From: an uncultured Caulobacterales bacterium
Lineage (GTDB): Bacteria; Pseudomonadota; Alphaproteobacteria; Caulobacterales; Maricaulaceae
DNA length: 36,922 bases
Direction of reading: 5' to 3'
NCBI GenBank assembly: GCA_938003545.1
Contig: CALKXY010000043.1
Span: forward strand, 1-36,922
Below the pieces are notes generated by a model, which worked only from the letters and a program-made list of their open reading frames with translations, was not told the origin of the DNA and did no database searches. A program made the translations under genes and the position numbers. Shown piece by piece: positions 25,225 through 34,206 of the stretch. The stretch's first letter is position 1; the number at the start of each line of letters is the position of its first letter.

Positions 25225-27191
25225 CCTGAATCCGCCAGAGGCTTTAGTTTAAATAAAGGCGCATCAGCTTCCACTTGGTCGCCGCCTTCTGCAAATATGG
25301 CCGCAACAGTTCCGCTCACGTCGGCAAGAATATCATGTTGCATTTTCATAGCTTCGATAACAGCTAAACGCGTACCAATCTCAACAGTTTCGCCTTTGGT
25401 TACACATATTTCTGTGAGTGCGCCATGAAGGGGTGCACGAATATCGCCCTTCCCAATAGTGACGGTGCTTTGGCTTGGAACAGCTAGCGTATTTACGAGG
25501 TCAAAGGACCTCGCACCTATTTGTATGTGTAATGTCGCTGGCTCAGGGGTCATCCAAACCAAGGTGACGTGCTGCGCGTTCAACCTGTATCGCGCCGTCG
25601 ACACCCCCCAGTTCTCTAATGTGATATTGTAAGTTTCATCGCCAACATTGACTGAAAATCTATCAGGCCCCTGCGCCGTCACCTCAACCCGCTGACCTTT
25701 ATATTCATATGGATGCGCCAAAGCTTGCGCGCTTGACCAGCCGTAGAGATCGTAAGGCATGGCGGCTTTAGACGCGTCGCGCGCAGCTAAATATTGCGTG
25801 ATCCCTGCAAGCGCCGCGACGTCAGATGTTAGATCAATCGGCGCGAGGCGATCCGCAGTAAATATATCTTCGATGAAAGCTGTGGTCGCTTCTCCTGACG
25901 TAAAAACGTCTATCTCCAGCGCATCAATGAGAAACCGACGATTGGTTTCAACGCCAAATAAGACCGTCTCTTTTAAGGCTTGAACTAATTTACGCCGCGC
26001 CGTGTCCCTATCTTCGCCGTGGGCGATTATTTTTGCGACCATGGGGTCATAAAAGGGAGAGACATCGGACCCTGTTTCAACGCCGCTATCCACTCTAACT
26101 GTGTCGGGGAAAGACAGCTGCGTGATGCGCCCTGTCGCGGGTAGGAAATCATTGCTGGGCTCTTCGGCATAAAGCCGAGCTTCAATGGCGTGACCGCTGA
26201 ATTTAATGTCATCTTGGGACAGGCCAAGGGGCTTTCCTTGCGCCACACGGATTTGTAGGGCGACAAGATCAAGGCCTGTAATCATTTCTGTTACGGGATG
26301 CTCGACTTGCAAACGTGTGTTCATTTCTAGGAAATAGAAGTCTTCAGCTTCATCTAGCAAAAACTCAACTGTCCCTGCACCGACATACTCTACCGTCCGC
26401 GCGGCTTTTACGGCGGCCTCGCCCATACGCTTGCGCAACTCGGGTGTTAGTATCGGGCAGGGCGATTCCTCTAAAACTTTTTGATGTCTGCGTTGGACAG
26501 AGCAATCGCGTTCGCCAAGATGGATAATCGTGCCGTGACTGTCTCCAAAGATTTGAACTTCGACATGGCGCGGTCGGATCACGGCTTTTTCGAGAATGAG
26601 CTTATCCGATCCAAAAGCGGAGAGAGCTTCTGTGCGTGCAGAAGATAAAGCGCGTGTAAGGTTTTCAATGTCCGAAACCAAACGCATGCCGCGCCCACCG
26701 CCGCCCGCAGCAGCTTTCACCATTAAGGGGACTCCAATTTTCTTAGCTTCTTTGAGCAAGACAGCATCACTTTGCGCGTCGCTTTGATATCCCGCCAGAG
26801 TTGGAATAGCTGCGTCCACCATGCGGCGCTTAGCAATGGCTTTATCGCCCATGATCGCGATGGTTTCGGCTGAAGGACCAATAAAGATCAAACCTGCTGC
26901 CACGCAGCGAGCCGCGAAATCTGCAGTCTCAGACAGAAAGCCATATCCGGGGTGAATGGCTTGCGCACCGGAGGCTTTCGCCGCGTCAATAATTTTACCG
27001 GCTTGGAGATAGCTTTCTACCGCAGGAGATGCGCCAATATGGACAGCGTCATCCGCTAGCTTTACATGCGGCGCATCACGATCAGCATCAGAATAGACGG
27101 CAACAGAACGTAAGCCCATTTCGCCTATTGTGCGGATAATGCGGCATGCGATTTCGCCGCGATTGGCAATGAGAACGGTATCGAACATCAT
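25221..27191 (-). CDS. Acyl-CoA carboxylase alpha subunit (biotin carboxylase + biotin carrier), MCC/GCC-like
   Basis: The 656-residue subunit carries biotin carboxylase (N-terminal ATP-grasp, about 1–450, starting FDTVLIANRGEIACRI and including the AAAGGGGRGM glycine loop), a BT/linker region (about 450–580), and a C-terminal biotinyl domain with biotin lysine K616 in EAMKM. It carboxylates its own biotin for the beta subunit encoded just upstream; the two genes overlap as ATGA. Sequence and layout fit methylcrotonyl-CoA or geranyl-CoA carboxylase, and I cannot decide the substrate. Neither isovaleryl-CoA dehydrogenase nor HMG-CoA lyase, the usual leucine-pathway partners, is next to it. Confidence 0.88.
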   Translation of the reverse strand: MMFDTVLIANRGEIACRIIRTIGEMGLRSVAVYSDADRDAPHVKLADDAVHIGASPAVESYLQAGKIIDAAKASGAQAIHPGYGFLSETADFAARCVAAGLIFIGPSAETIAIMGDKAIAKRRMVDAAIPTLAGYQSDAQSDAVLLKEAKKIGVPLMVKAAAGGGGRGMRLVSDIENLTRALSSARTEALSAFGSDKLILEKAVIRPRHVEVQIFGDSHGTIIHLGERDCSVQRRHQKVLEESPCPILTPELRKRMGEAAVKAARTVEYVGAGTVEFLLDEAEDFYFLEMNTRLQVEHPVTEMITGLDLVALQIRVAQGKPLGLSQDDIKFSGHAIEARLYAEEPSNDFLPATGRITQLSFPDTVRVDSGVETGSDVSPFYDPMVAKIIAHGEDRDTARRKLVQALKETVLFGVETNRRFLIDALEIDVFTSGEATTAFIEDIFTADRLAPIDLTSDVAALAGITQYLAARDASKAAMPYDLYGWSSAQALAHPYEYKGQRVEVTAQGPDRFSVNVGDETYNITLENWGVSTARYRLNAQHVTLVWMTPEPATLHIQIGARSFDLVNTLAVPSQSTVTIGKGDIRAPLHGALTEICVTKGETVEIGTRLAVIEAMKMQHDILADVSGTVAAIFAEGGDQVEADAPLFKLKPLADSG

Positions 27192-28813
27192 AATCGCGCC
27201 ACACCAAATGAATTGGGCCGTAAGGCACGGGTTTTCGCCTCCATCACTATGGGCAGTAAAATGCCGAGTAATTTTCGTGTATCGCGGGGATCAATCACGC
27301 CGTCGTCTAGCAGATGCCCAGATGTGTAAAACGCGCTGGATTGGCTGTCGAAAATATCAATCAGTTTCGCGCGCGTTGCGGCTCGTTTTTCAGGGTCGGG
27401 GCTGACGCCCGCGCGCGCAGCTTGTGCGTCTGCGACAATTTCCATGACGGTCGCGGCTTGCTCTCCGCCCATCACGCCGCTGCGTGCATTGGGCCAGCTG
27501 AAGACAAAATCAGGGTCATAGCCGCGTCCGCACATGCCGTAATTGCCCGCACCAAAACTCGCCCCGATCATAAGGGTCAGGCGCGGCACATCGGCATTGG
27601 TGACGGCCTGAATCATCTTGGCGCCATGTTTGATCATGCCAGCCTGCTCATAGGTTTTCCCGACCATGTAACCTGTCGTGTTCTGCAAAAATATTAGCGG
27701 CGTTCCTGCTTGGTCCATGAGCTGAATAAATTGCGCGGCTTTGGTCGCGCCGTTTGGGTCAATTGGGCCGTTATTGGAAATAATGCCCACAGTCTGTCCA
27801 TAAATTGAGGCCTGTAGGCAGAGCGTTGAAACCCCATATTTTGCTTTAAAGTCGGTGAAATCTGAACCATCCACGATGCGGGCAATAACTTCGCGTACAT
27901 CATAGGGTTTACGATAATCCATGGGCACAATGCCTGCGATTTGGTCGATGTCTAATGTGGGTTCAATGACTGAGGGGAATGCAGAATGAGGTGTCCACCC
28001 TAGCCGCGCGACAACGTCTCGCATGATCAATATCGCTTCGCCGTCATCCTCTGCCAGATAGTCAATCAGGCCAGATGTCGTGGCATGCATGTCTGCGCCG
28101 CCTAATTCATCTGCTGTTGCAATCTCGCCCGTTGCGGCTTTCAGTAGGGGTGGACCTGCGAGGAAGGCTTGTCCTCCATGCCCTTTGGGGCCCCTCACGC
28201 CGACAACATAATCCGACAAACCAGGCATATAGGCCCCGCCCGCCGTGCTGGAGCCGTGTAAAATTGCCATAACGGGAATACCCGCTTTAGAGAGGCGCGC
28301 GAGATTGGCGAACAAAGTCCCGCCGTGAATAAAGCCCTCGACGGTGTAATTTAACAAATCACCGCCTGCGCTCTCGACGAGATGGATGAAAGGAAGTTTC
28401 TGGCGCAGCGCGATGTCCTGCATGCGCTCTAGGCGATATCCTCCTGCTGTTGTGAGTGATCCGGCTTTGATGCCGCTATCGTCAACAACAATGGCGCAGC
28501 GCACACCCGATACAAACCCAATGCCGGCGATAATTGTGCTGCCCGGAATAGATTTTTCTTCATCTGGCGTATCCAGCAAATAACCGGCTAAATTTCCGAT
28601 CTCAACGAAGGGGTATCCGGGATCCAACAGCCGCGCCAAACGTTCGCGCGGAAGAAGTTGTCCACGCGTCTCAAATCGCGCTTTTTTTGATGCGGACAAG
28701 GCCGGTGCGCGCGCATTTAAGGCATTTAGCTCTGCGACTTGCAAGAGCATGTCAGCTCTGTTTTGTTTGAACGAGTCCGCTGTTGGAATGGCTTTTGAGA
28801 CAAAGCGTGGAAT
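27188..28813 (-). CDS. Acyl-CoA carboxylase beta subunit (carboxyltransferase), MCC/GCC-like; probable ATT start
   Basis: This crotonase-fold carboxyltransferase moves CO2 from carboxybiotin to an acyl-CoA. Visible motifs are RGQLLPRERLARLLDPG, SSTAGGAYMPG, the FLAGPPLLKAATGE and ELGGADMH stretch, and GASFGAGNYGMCGRGYDP near the C-terminus. The first in-frame ATG is at 28750 (520 aa). The 21 codons before it read as protein (SKAIPTADSFKQNRAD) and resemble the conserved N-terminus of the family. The only start with a good ribosome-binding site is ATT 28813, six nt after AGGAG; the frame has a stop shortly upstream. A start at 28750, or a base error, cannot be excluded. It leads the two-gene carboxylase operon, divergent from acs. 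Confidence 0.82.
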   Translation of the reverse strand: MPRFVSKAIPTADSFKQNRADMLLQVAELNALNARAPALSASKKARFETRGQLLPRERLARLLDPGYPFVEIGNLAGYLLDTPDEEKSIPGSTIIAGIGFVSGVRCAIVVDDSGIKAGSLTTAGGYRLERMQDIALRQKLPFIHLVESAGGDLLNYTVEGFIHGGTLFANLARLSKAGIPVMAILHGSSTAGGAYMPGLSDYVVGVRGPKGHGGQAFLAGPPLLKAATGEIATADELGGADMHATTSGLIDYLAEDDGEAILIMRDVVARLGWTPHSAFPSVIEPTLDIDQIAGIVPMDYRKPYDVREVIARIVDGSDFTDFKAKYGVSTLCLQASIYGQTVGIISNNGPIDPNGATKAAQFIQLMDQAGTPLIFLQNTTGYMVGKTYEQAGMIKHGAKMIQAVTNADVPRLTLMIGASFGAGNYGMCGRGYDPDFVFSWPNARSGVMGGEQAATVMEIVADAQAARAGVSPDPEKRAATRAKLIDIFDSQSSAFYTSGHLLDDGVIDPRDTRKLLGILLPIVMEAKTRALRPNSFGVARL

Positions 28814-28819
28814 AAGTAG

Positions 28820-28824
28820 CTCCT
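28820..28824 (-). promoter_or_regulatory. Shine-Dalgarno AGGAG for an ATT start
   Basis: On the minus strand AGGAG is followed by CTACTT and then ATT (28813–28811), ideal spacing for initiation. The annotated-type ATG at 28750 has no comparable site. This decides my choice of start for the carboxylase beta subunit. Confidence 0.55.
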
Positions 28825-28870
28825 GAAGGGTTATTCAGCTTTTTTGAATAGCGTTCATTTTTATAGTGGG

Positions 28871-28883
28871 TCAAGCGTCTTGA
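28871..28883. promoter_or_regulatory. Interrupted palindrome TCAAG-CGT-CTTGA between carboxylase operon and acs
   Basis: The 13-nt dyad lies in the divergent promoter region, with further single CTTGA and TCAAG half-copies downstream towards acs. It could be a shared regulatory site; no regulator is identified. Confidence 0.3.
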
Positions 28884-28962
28884 AAATTACGACGCCTCTT
28901 GACGCCTGCTGCATATCGCATCATCGAAATACAAAGATTCCTCAAGACTCACCGAGGCCTAC

Positions 28963-30924
28963 ATGTCCGATACTACCTATCCCGTTCCTTCTGAATTTGC
29001 TTCGCTGGCAAATTTGTCACCCGCGCAATACCGCGAGACATATGCGCGCTCTGTTGCCAACCCTGAACATTTTTGGGCGGAGCAAGCCAAACGTTTGGAT
29101 TGGATAACTGCGCCAACGCAAATCAAGGACGTCTCTTGGTCGAAAGATGATCTGCATGTGAAGTGGTATGCGGACGGCATTTTAAATGTGACCGAGAACT
29201 GCATTGACCGTCACCTCGCGGCGCGCGGGGATAAGGTGGCGATCATTTGGGAAGGCGATAGCCCTAACGAGTCTAAGACATTTACCTACCGCGAGCTTCA
29301 TCGCGAAGTCTGCCGTTTTGCCAATGTCATGAAAGCGAATGGCGCAAAGAAGGGTGATCGTATTACGATTTACATGCCGATGATCCCCGAAGCGGCGTTT
29401 GCGATGTTGGCCTGCGCGCGTATTGGCGCGGTGCATTCGGTGGTCTTCGGTGGGTTTTCGCCGGATGCTTTGGCAGGGCGAATTACGGATTGTGACAGCA
29501 GCTTTGTGATCACGGCTGACGAAGGTTTGCGCGGAACAAAGCGTGTGCCTCTCAAGGTCAATTGTGATGCGGCGTGCGAGATTGCGGACAAGGCTGGAAA
29601 GCCCGTGGAGACGGTGCTTTGCGTTCAGCGTACAGGCGCAGATATTAACTGGATGGAAGGCCGTGATATTTGGCTGCACGACGCCGTTAAAGATGTCTCC
29701 GATGATTGCGCGCCAGAGCCTATGAATGCCGAAGACCCGTTATTCATTCTCTACACGTCTGGATCTACAGGAAAACCGAAGGGTGTTTTACATACCACGG
29801 GCGGTTATCTGGTTTGGGCGTCGTTGACGCATGAAGCGGTTTTTGATCTGAAAGAAGAGGATGTCTATTGGTGCTCGGCGGATGTCGGTTGGGTGACAGG
29901 GCACACATATATTGTTTACGGCCCGCTTGCGAATGGCGCCACGACGCTGATGTTCGAAGGCGTTCCAACCTATCCCGATGCATCGCGTTTCTGGCAAGTC
30001 TGTGACAAGCATCAGGTTTCGTTATTTTACACAGCGCCTACAGCCATTCGCGCGTTGATGCGTGAGGGTGATGGTCCGGTGATGGCGACATCTCGTAAGA
30101 GTTTGCGATTGCTTGGTACTGTCGGAGAACCGATCAATCCTGAAGCTTGGGAATGGTATTTCAATGTTGTCGGAGACAAACGCTGCCCCATCGTTGACAC
30201 ATGGTGGCAGACAGAAACAGGCGGCGCGATGATCGTGCCATTACCGGGTACAACAGGCATGAAACCTGGCAGTGCCAGCTTGCCTTTTTTTGGGATTGTA
30301 CCTGCACTTGTTGATGCCGAAGGCACCGAGCTTACGGGCGCAACCGAAGGTAATCTGATCATCAAAGACAGCTGGCCCGGCCAAATGCGGACTGTTTATG
30401 GGGATCATCAGCGGTTTGTTGATACCTATTTTTCGGCCTACCCTGGCAGCTATTTCACGGGTGACGGATGTCGTCGCGATGAAGATGGGTTTTACTGGAT
30501 CACGGGCCGCGTTGATGATGTCATTAACGTATCGGGCCATCGTATGGGCACAGCCGAAGTTGAAGCCGCACTTGGGTCGCACGCCGCCGTCGCAGAAGCC
30601 GCTGTTGTTGGCTATCCGCATGAGATTAAAGGGCAAGGTATTTACGCTTATGTCACGACAATTCCTGGCAGCGCGGATGATGCGGAGTTGCGCGGGGCCC
30701 TCGTCAAACATGTTCGAAAGGAGATTGGGCCGATTGCAACACCTGACCTCATTCAGTTTGCGCCAGGCTTGCCTAAGACCCGCTCTGGCAAAATTATGCG
30801 GCGAATTTTACGCAAGATTGCGGAAGATCAGTTTGAGGCATTGGGTGATACATCCACTTTGTCTGACCCAACTGTTGTGGATGACCTCATATCCAATCGT
30901 ATGAATAAAGCGGGCGCATCATGA
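28963..30924 (+). CDS. acs: Acetyl-CoA synthetase
   Basis: Acs activates acetate to acetyl-CoA through acetyl-AMP. The 653-residue ANL-superfamily enzyme has the P-loop-like [11 protein letters not shown] at 264–274 and the [10 protein letters not shown] stretch with W414/W415 lining the acetate pocket. The C-terminal [10 protein letters not shown] carries K610, the lysine regulated by acetylation in known Acs. Length equals that of E. coli Acs. GAGG precedes ATG 28963. It is divergent from the carboxylase operon and overlaps the next gene by 4 nt (ATGA). Confidence 0.95.
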   Translation: MSDTTYPVPSEFASLANLSPAQYRETYARSVANPEHFWAEQAKRLDWITAPTQIKDVSWSKDDLHVKWYADGILNVTENCIDRHLAARGDKVAIIWEGDSPNESKTFTYRELHREVCRFANVMKANGAKKGDRITIYMPMIPEAAFAMLACARIGAVHSVVFGGFSPDALAGRITDCDSSFVITADEGLRGTKRVPLKVNCDAACEIADKAGKPVETVLCVQRTGADINWMEGRDIWLHDAVKDVSDDCAPEPMNAEDPLFILYTSGSTGKPKGVLHTTGGYLVWASLTHEAVFDLKEEDVYWCSADVGWVTGHTYIVYGPLANGATTLMFEGVPTYPDASRFWQVCDKHQVSLFYTAPTAIRALMREGDGPVMATSRKSLRLLGTVGEPINPEAWEWYFNVVGDKRCPIVDTWWQTETGGAMIVPLPGTTGMKPGSASLPFFGIVPALVDAEGTELTGATEGNLIIKDSWPGQMRTVYGDHQRFVDTYFSAYPGSYFTGDGCRRDEDGFYWITGRVDDVINVSGHRMGTAEVEAALGSHAAVAEAAVVGYPHEIKGQGIYAYVTTIPGSADDAELRGALVKHVRKEIGPIATPDLIQFAPGLPKTRSGKIMRRILRKIAEDQFEALGDTSTLSDPTVVDDLISNRMNKAGAS

Positions 30925-31994
30925 AGAAGGCCCTCCTTGGATTTTCTGCTCTTATTGCCTTGGGTGCGGCCTATCTCAGTTTCGCCCCTGTCCCGATTGA
31001 CCCAGCCAGTTGGGACGCGCCAGACAATGCAGGCTATGTTGACGCTTTTGCGCCGAATACTGACTTGGCGAACCTCGCGCGTATTTCTGTCGGTATCAGT
31101 GTTGGCCCCGAGGATGTAACGGTTCTGGATGGATTGCTCTATGCTACGTCGCAAACGGGCGATATCACGCGCATTGATCCTGCGACTAACTCTGTTGAGA
31201 TCGTTGCAAATACAGGTGGGGTCCCGCTCGGTATCGAGGCGTATGAAGGCGTCATTTATATTGCGGATGCGCATAAAGGCTTGCTTTCGATGACAGCAGA
31301 GGGTGTTCTGAAAACGCTCACAGATACCGTCGACGGCTCGCCTATTAAATATGCCGATGATTTGGATATATCTGACAATGGCGTCATTTATTTTTCGGAC
31401 GCCTCAACTAAATTTGGGGCAAAAGCCAATGGCACAACAATGGCCGCATCTTTGTTGGAGATTATGGAAAGCCGCGGCACGGGCCGTGTGCTGGCCTATA
31501 ATTTGCGCACAACGCAAACCTCTATGATTGCAGACGGATTGGTTTTCCCGAATGGCGTGGCCATGCATCCTGACGGCAGTGTTCTCGTTAATGAGACGGG
31601 TCGATACCGGGTTTTAAAAATTAATCCCGAAAACGGACGTATGTCAGATTGGATTGCAAACCTTCCTGGCTTTCCCGACAATATTAACCCAGCTCCAAAT
31701 GGTACATATTTTCTAGGCTTAATTTCGCCGCGTTCAGCGTGGCTGGATGATAATGCGGCTAAACCAAATGCGCGCAAAACCGCGATGCGACTACCGGCAT
31801 CAATGCGTCCTAAGGCCGAAAATTATGGACATATCGTCCAACTAGATGCGCGCGGGAATGTTCTGCGCACGTTTCAAGACCCAAGCGGGGGCTATCATGA
31901 TGCGACGGGCGCAATTGTTTATGACGGCGTGCTTTATGTGACCAGCCTGCATGAAACCGATCTTGCCTACATGCCTTATCAGGAGATTAAATAA
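30921..31994 (+). CDS. Strictosidine synthase-like / SMP-30-type beta-propeller protein
   Basis: The 357-residue protein has an N-terminal hydrophobic segment (about 1–20, signal or anchor) followed by six-bladed-propeller sequence. The strictosidine-synthase/APMAP signature is clear: [42 protein letters not shown] and [17 protein letters not shown]. Animal and plant members are esterase- or lactonase-like; true strictosidine synthesis is not expected here. It overlaps acs by 4 nt and the next gene by 1 nt, so it is part of the acs transcript. Function is unassigned beyond a probable periplasmic or membrane-anchored hydrolase. Confidence 0.8.
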   Translation: MKKALLGFSALIALGAAYLSFAPVPIDPASWDAPDNAGYVDAFAPNTDLANLARISVGISVGPEDVTVLDGLLYATSQTGDITRIDPATNSVEIVANTGGVPLGIEAYEGVIYIADAHKGLLSMTAEGVLKTLTDTVDGSPIKYADDLDISDNGVIYFSDASTKFGAKANGTTMAASLLEIMESRGTGRVLAYNLRTTQTSMIADGLVFPNGVAMHPDGSVLVNETGRYRVLKINPENGRMSDWIANLPGFPDNINPAPNGTYFLGLISPRSAWLDDNAAKPNARKTAMRLPASMRPKAENYGHIVQLDARGNVLRTFQDPSGGYHDATGAIVYDGVLYVTSLHETDLAYMPYQEIK

Positions 31995-32392
31995 TGCGAA
32001 CAGCTTTTAAAATAGTCTTAGTGCTTCTTTCGTTCATCCCGCTTTATTATGGATGTTTAGGCCTCTTCTTCGGTGCGGAACTCGCCAATGAGGGCCTACC
32101 CGTTTCTGCCGCGATGGATAATCAATACCGCTATGTCTGTGCTTACTATCTGTCTTTGACGGCGTTCACGTGGTGGGTGCTGGCGGATATTGATGACCCT
32201 GCGCGCGTTACGGCGTTTCGCATCGCCATTGGCTTTGTCTTTTTGGGCGGACTGGCGCGGGCCTATAGTTACATGACGGTGGGAACTCCGGCACCGACGG
32301 ATATTTCTGGCATGTATTTGGAGTTAATTGCGCCGATCTTACTCTATTTTCACAATAAAATCGCCAAGTCATCTGGGCCTGCGGTACCATAA
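31994..32392 (+). CDS. DUF4345 family membrane protein (first of tandem pair)
   Basis: The 132-residue protein has four hydrophobic segments and the DUF4345 features: an N-terminal helix followed by DNQYRYVCAYYLSL, an ADIDDP loop, a GGLARAYSYM stretch and a polar C-terminal tail. It starts as TAATG with the previous stop, with AGGAG 8 nt upstream. The function of the family is unknown. It is a paralogue of the gene at 32488. Confidence 0.8.
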   Translation: MRTAFKIVLVLLSFIPLYYGCLGLFFGAELANEGLPVSAAMDNQYRYVCAYYLSLTAFTWWVLADIDDPARVTAFRIAIGFVFLGGLARAYSYMTVGTPAPTDISGMYLELIAPILLYFHNKIAKSSGPAVP

Positions 32393-32487
32393 TTTACGGT
32401 CCATTTTGGAGGCGCCCCTATTTTTTCGTTTAGGCTGCATTCAATCAGGCGGCTTGAAAACTATCTTATTCACAAGGATAAGCGATT

Positions 32488-32880
32488 ATGCGCCTTTCAT
32501 TCAAAATTGTTCTTATGATCCTATCTTTGATACCGCTTTATTTTGCGGTGACAGGCATATTCGGGGGCGCCGCCTCTAATAATGGGGGTGAAATCGTTAA
32601 GGCTGCGCTGGATAATCAATATCGATATCTTAGCGGGTATTATCTCTCACTGTTTTTCCTGATTTGGTATGTTTTGGGTGATATCGATCGGCGCGGTACG
32701 GTTCTGCGCTTACTTGTCCTCGCTATATTTATCGGCGCCGTCGCACGCCTTCTCAGCTATGCTCAGCTCGGGCCGCCGCCTGCGCAAGCGATGGCTGGGA
32801 TGGCACTGGAGCTCGGAGCCCCCGTTCTGGCACTTTGGCACCGCATTATTGAAAAGTCTCCCGGACCTGTTGTTCCGTAA
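32488..32880 (+). CDS. DUF4345 family membrane protein (second of tandem pair)
   Basis: This 130-residue protein is aligned along its whole length with the preceding gene (shared FKIVLxxLSxIPLYF, DNQYRYLSGYYLSL, GDIDRRG, ARLLSYAQLG and KSPGPVVP-like ends), so the two arose by tandem duplication and have since diverged. AAGGA precedes ATG 32488. A 95-nt gap separates the two, long enough for separate regulation. Function unknown. Confidence 0.8.
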   Translation: MRLSFKIVLMILSLIPLYFAVTGIFGGAASNNGGEIVKAALDNQYRYLSGYYLSLFFLIWYVLGDIDRRGTVLRLLVLAIFIGAVARLLSYAQLGPPPAQAMAGMALELGAPVLALWHRIIEKSPGPVVP

Positions 32881-32913
32881 ACAGCTCATACGCCCCTCTT
32901 AGAAAGTAAATTT

Positions 32914-34083
32914 ATGTCTGATCGCGAATTTGATGTTATTATTTATGGTGCCTCTGGTTTTACAGGTCGTCTCGTGGCTGAATATCTTCAGGCTGAATAT
33001 GGCGATATAGATTTAAACTGGGCAATGGCTGGACGAAATGCTGATAAGCTCGCCTCTGTGCGCAGTGAAATGGGTGTCTCCGAAAATGTTGCGCTCATCA
33101 CCGCGAACTCTGATGATCCTGCCAGCTTGGCGGCTATGGCTGCACGCACCAAAGCGATCATCACGACGGTTGGGCCGTATCAGCTTTATGGTGAGCCATT
33201 GCTCAAAGCCTGTGCCGAAGGCGGTACGGATTATGTTGATCTTTGTGGCGAACCTGCGTGGATGAAAGACATGATTGATCGGTATGATGACGTGGCCAAG
33301 AAAAGTGGTGCACGTATCGTATTGTCTTGCGGTTTCGATTCCATTCCATTCGATCTCGGTGTTCTCTTTCATCAAAATCACGCTATCGCTAATCATGGCG
33401 GTGCCTGCGAAAATGTGCGGTGCCGCGTACGCGGAATGAAAGGCACATTCTCAGGCGGAACAGCGGCTAGCTTTATGGAAACGATGAAACGTGCCCAGAC
33501 GCAGCCTGAAATTCTGGATTGGCTCAAAGACCCGTTTTCATTGTCACCTGAATCTGGCGCGCCACAACCGCCTATTCACAAGCCGGTGGAAGAGGTTGAT
33601 TTGGGCAGCTGGGCCACGCCGTTCATCATGGCGAGTATTAATACAAAGAACGTCCATCGCTCTAATGCGCTGCTGAATTATCGTTATGGGCGGGATTTCA
33701 AATATGGCGAAATGGTTCTGACGGGTCCAGGCGAGAAGGGCGAAGCCATTGCCAGAGGCATGGCCAAGACGAATGCCTTTGGTGAAAATCCACCAAAACC
33801 AGGTGAAGGCCCGTCCAAGGAAGAGCGTGAAACTGGTTCCTATGACGTCATGTTCGTTGGTGATGCGCCCAATGGCACACGTATTATTTCCTCTGTAAAA
33901 GGCGATAAGGATCCGGGCTATGGCTCCACGTCTAAAATGATCGCAGAAGCGGCGCTCACATTGGTCAAGGATACCCAAGGTAAAGGCGGCGTCATGACGC
34001 CCGCGCCCGCGATGGGCAAGGCTCTCTTGGATCGCCTTCAAATGCATGCCGGTTTGACATTCTCCATTGAGCAAGGCGCTTAG
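32914..34083 (+). CDS. Saccharopine dehydrogenase-like / trans-acting enoyl reductase family protein
   Basis: The 389-residue protein opens with an NAD(P)-binding Rossmann motif (YGASGFTGRL, glycines near residues 12, 15 and 18) followed by WAMAGRN, typical of the saccharopine-dehydrogenase-like family. Members related to mycobacterial trans-acting enoyl reductases act on polyketide or lipid-type substrates. Conserved TTVGPYQLYGEPLLKAC and YVDLCGEPAWM segments are present. It is probably cytoplasmic. The substrate is unknown; true lysine-pathway saccharopine dehydrogenase is unlikely. The ribosome-binding site is weak. Confidence 0.8.
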   Translation: MSDREFDVIIYGASGFTGRLVAEYLQAEYGDIDLNWAMAGRNADKLASVRSEMGVSENVALITANSDDPASLAAMAARTKAIITTVGPYQLYGEPLLKACAEGGTDYVDLCGEPAWMKDMIDRYDDVAKKSGARIVLSCGFDSIPFDLGVLFHQNHAIANHGGACENVRCRVRGMKGTFSGGTAASFMETMKRAQTQPEILDWLKDPFSLSPESGAPQPPIHKPVEEVDLGSWATPFIMASINTKNVHRSNALLNYRYGRDFKYGEMVLTGPGEKGEAIARGMAKTNAFGENPPKPGEGPSKEERETGSYDVMFVGDAPNGTRIISSVKGDKDPGYGSTSKMIAEAALTLVKDTQGKGGVMTPAPAMGKALLDRLQMHAGLTFSIEQGA

Positions 34084-34169
34084 GCTCTTTTCGTTTACTG
34101 AGATATCGAGATGCCTACTGTGAGCTGTAAACATGGCTCGCAGTCATCTTTAAACAAAATCGAATGAAA

Positions 34170-34206
34170 TTGACATGTAGAGCCGTCTGTATATACGTAA
34201 ACGTAT
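34170..34206 (+). promoter_or_regulatory. Promoter and overlapping palindrome for a leaderless LysR gene
   Basis: TTGACA (34170–34175) and TATACG (34192–34197) are 16 nt apart. Transcription would start near 34204, at or next to the ATG (34205), and no ribosome-binding site lies before it, so the mRNA is probably leaderless. The palindrome ATACGT-AA-ACGTAT (34193–34206) covers the −10 box and start, as an autoregulatory site would. Confidence 0.55.
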
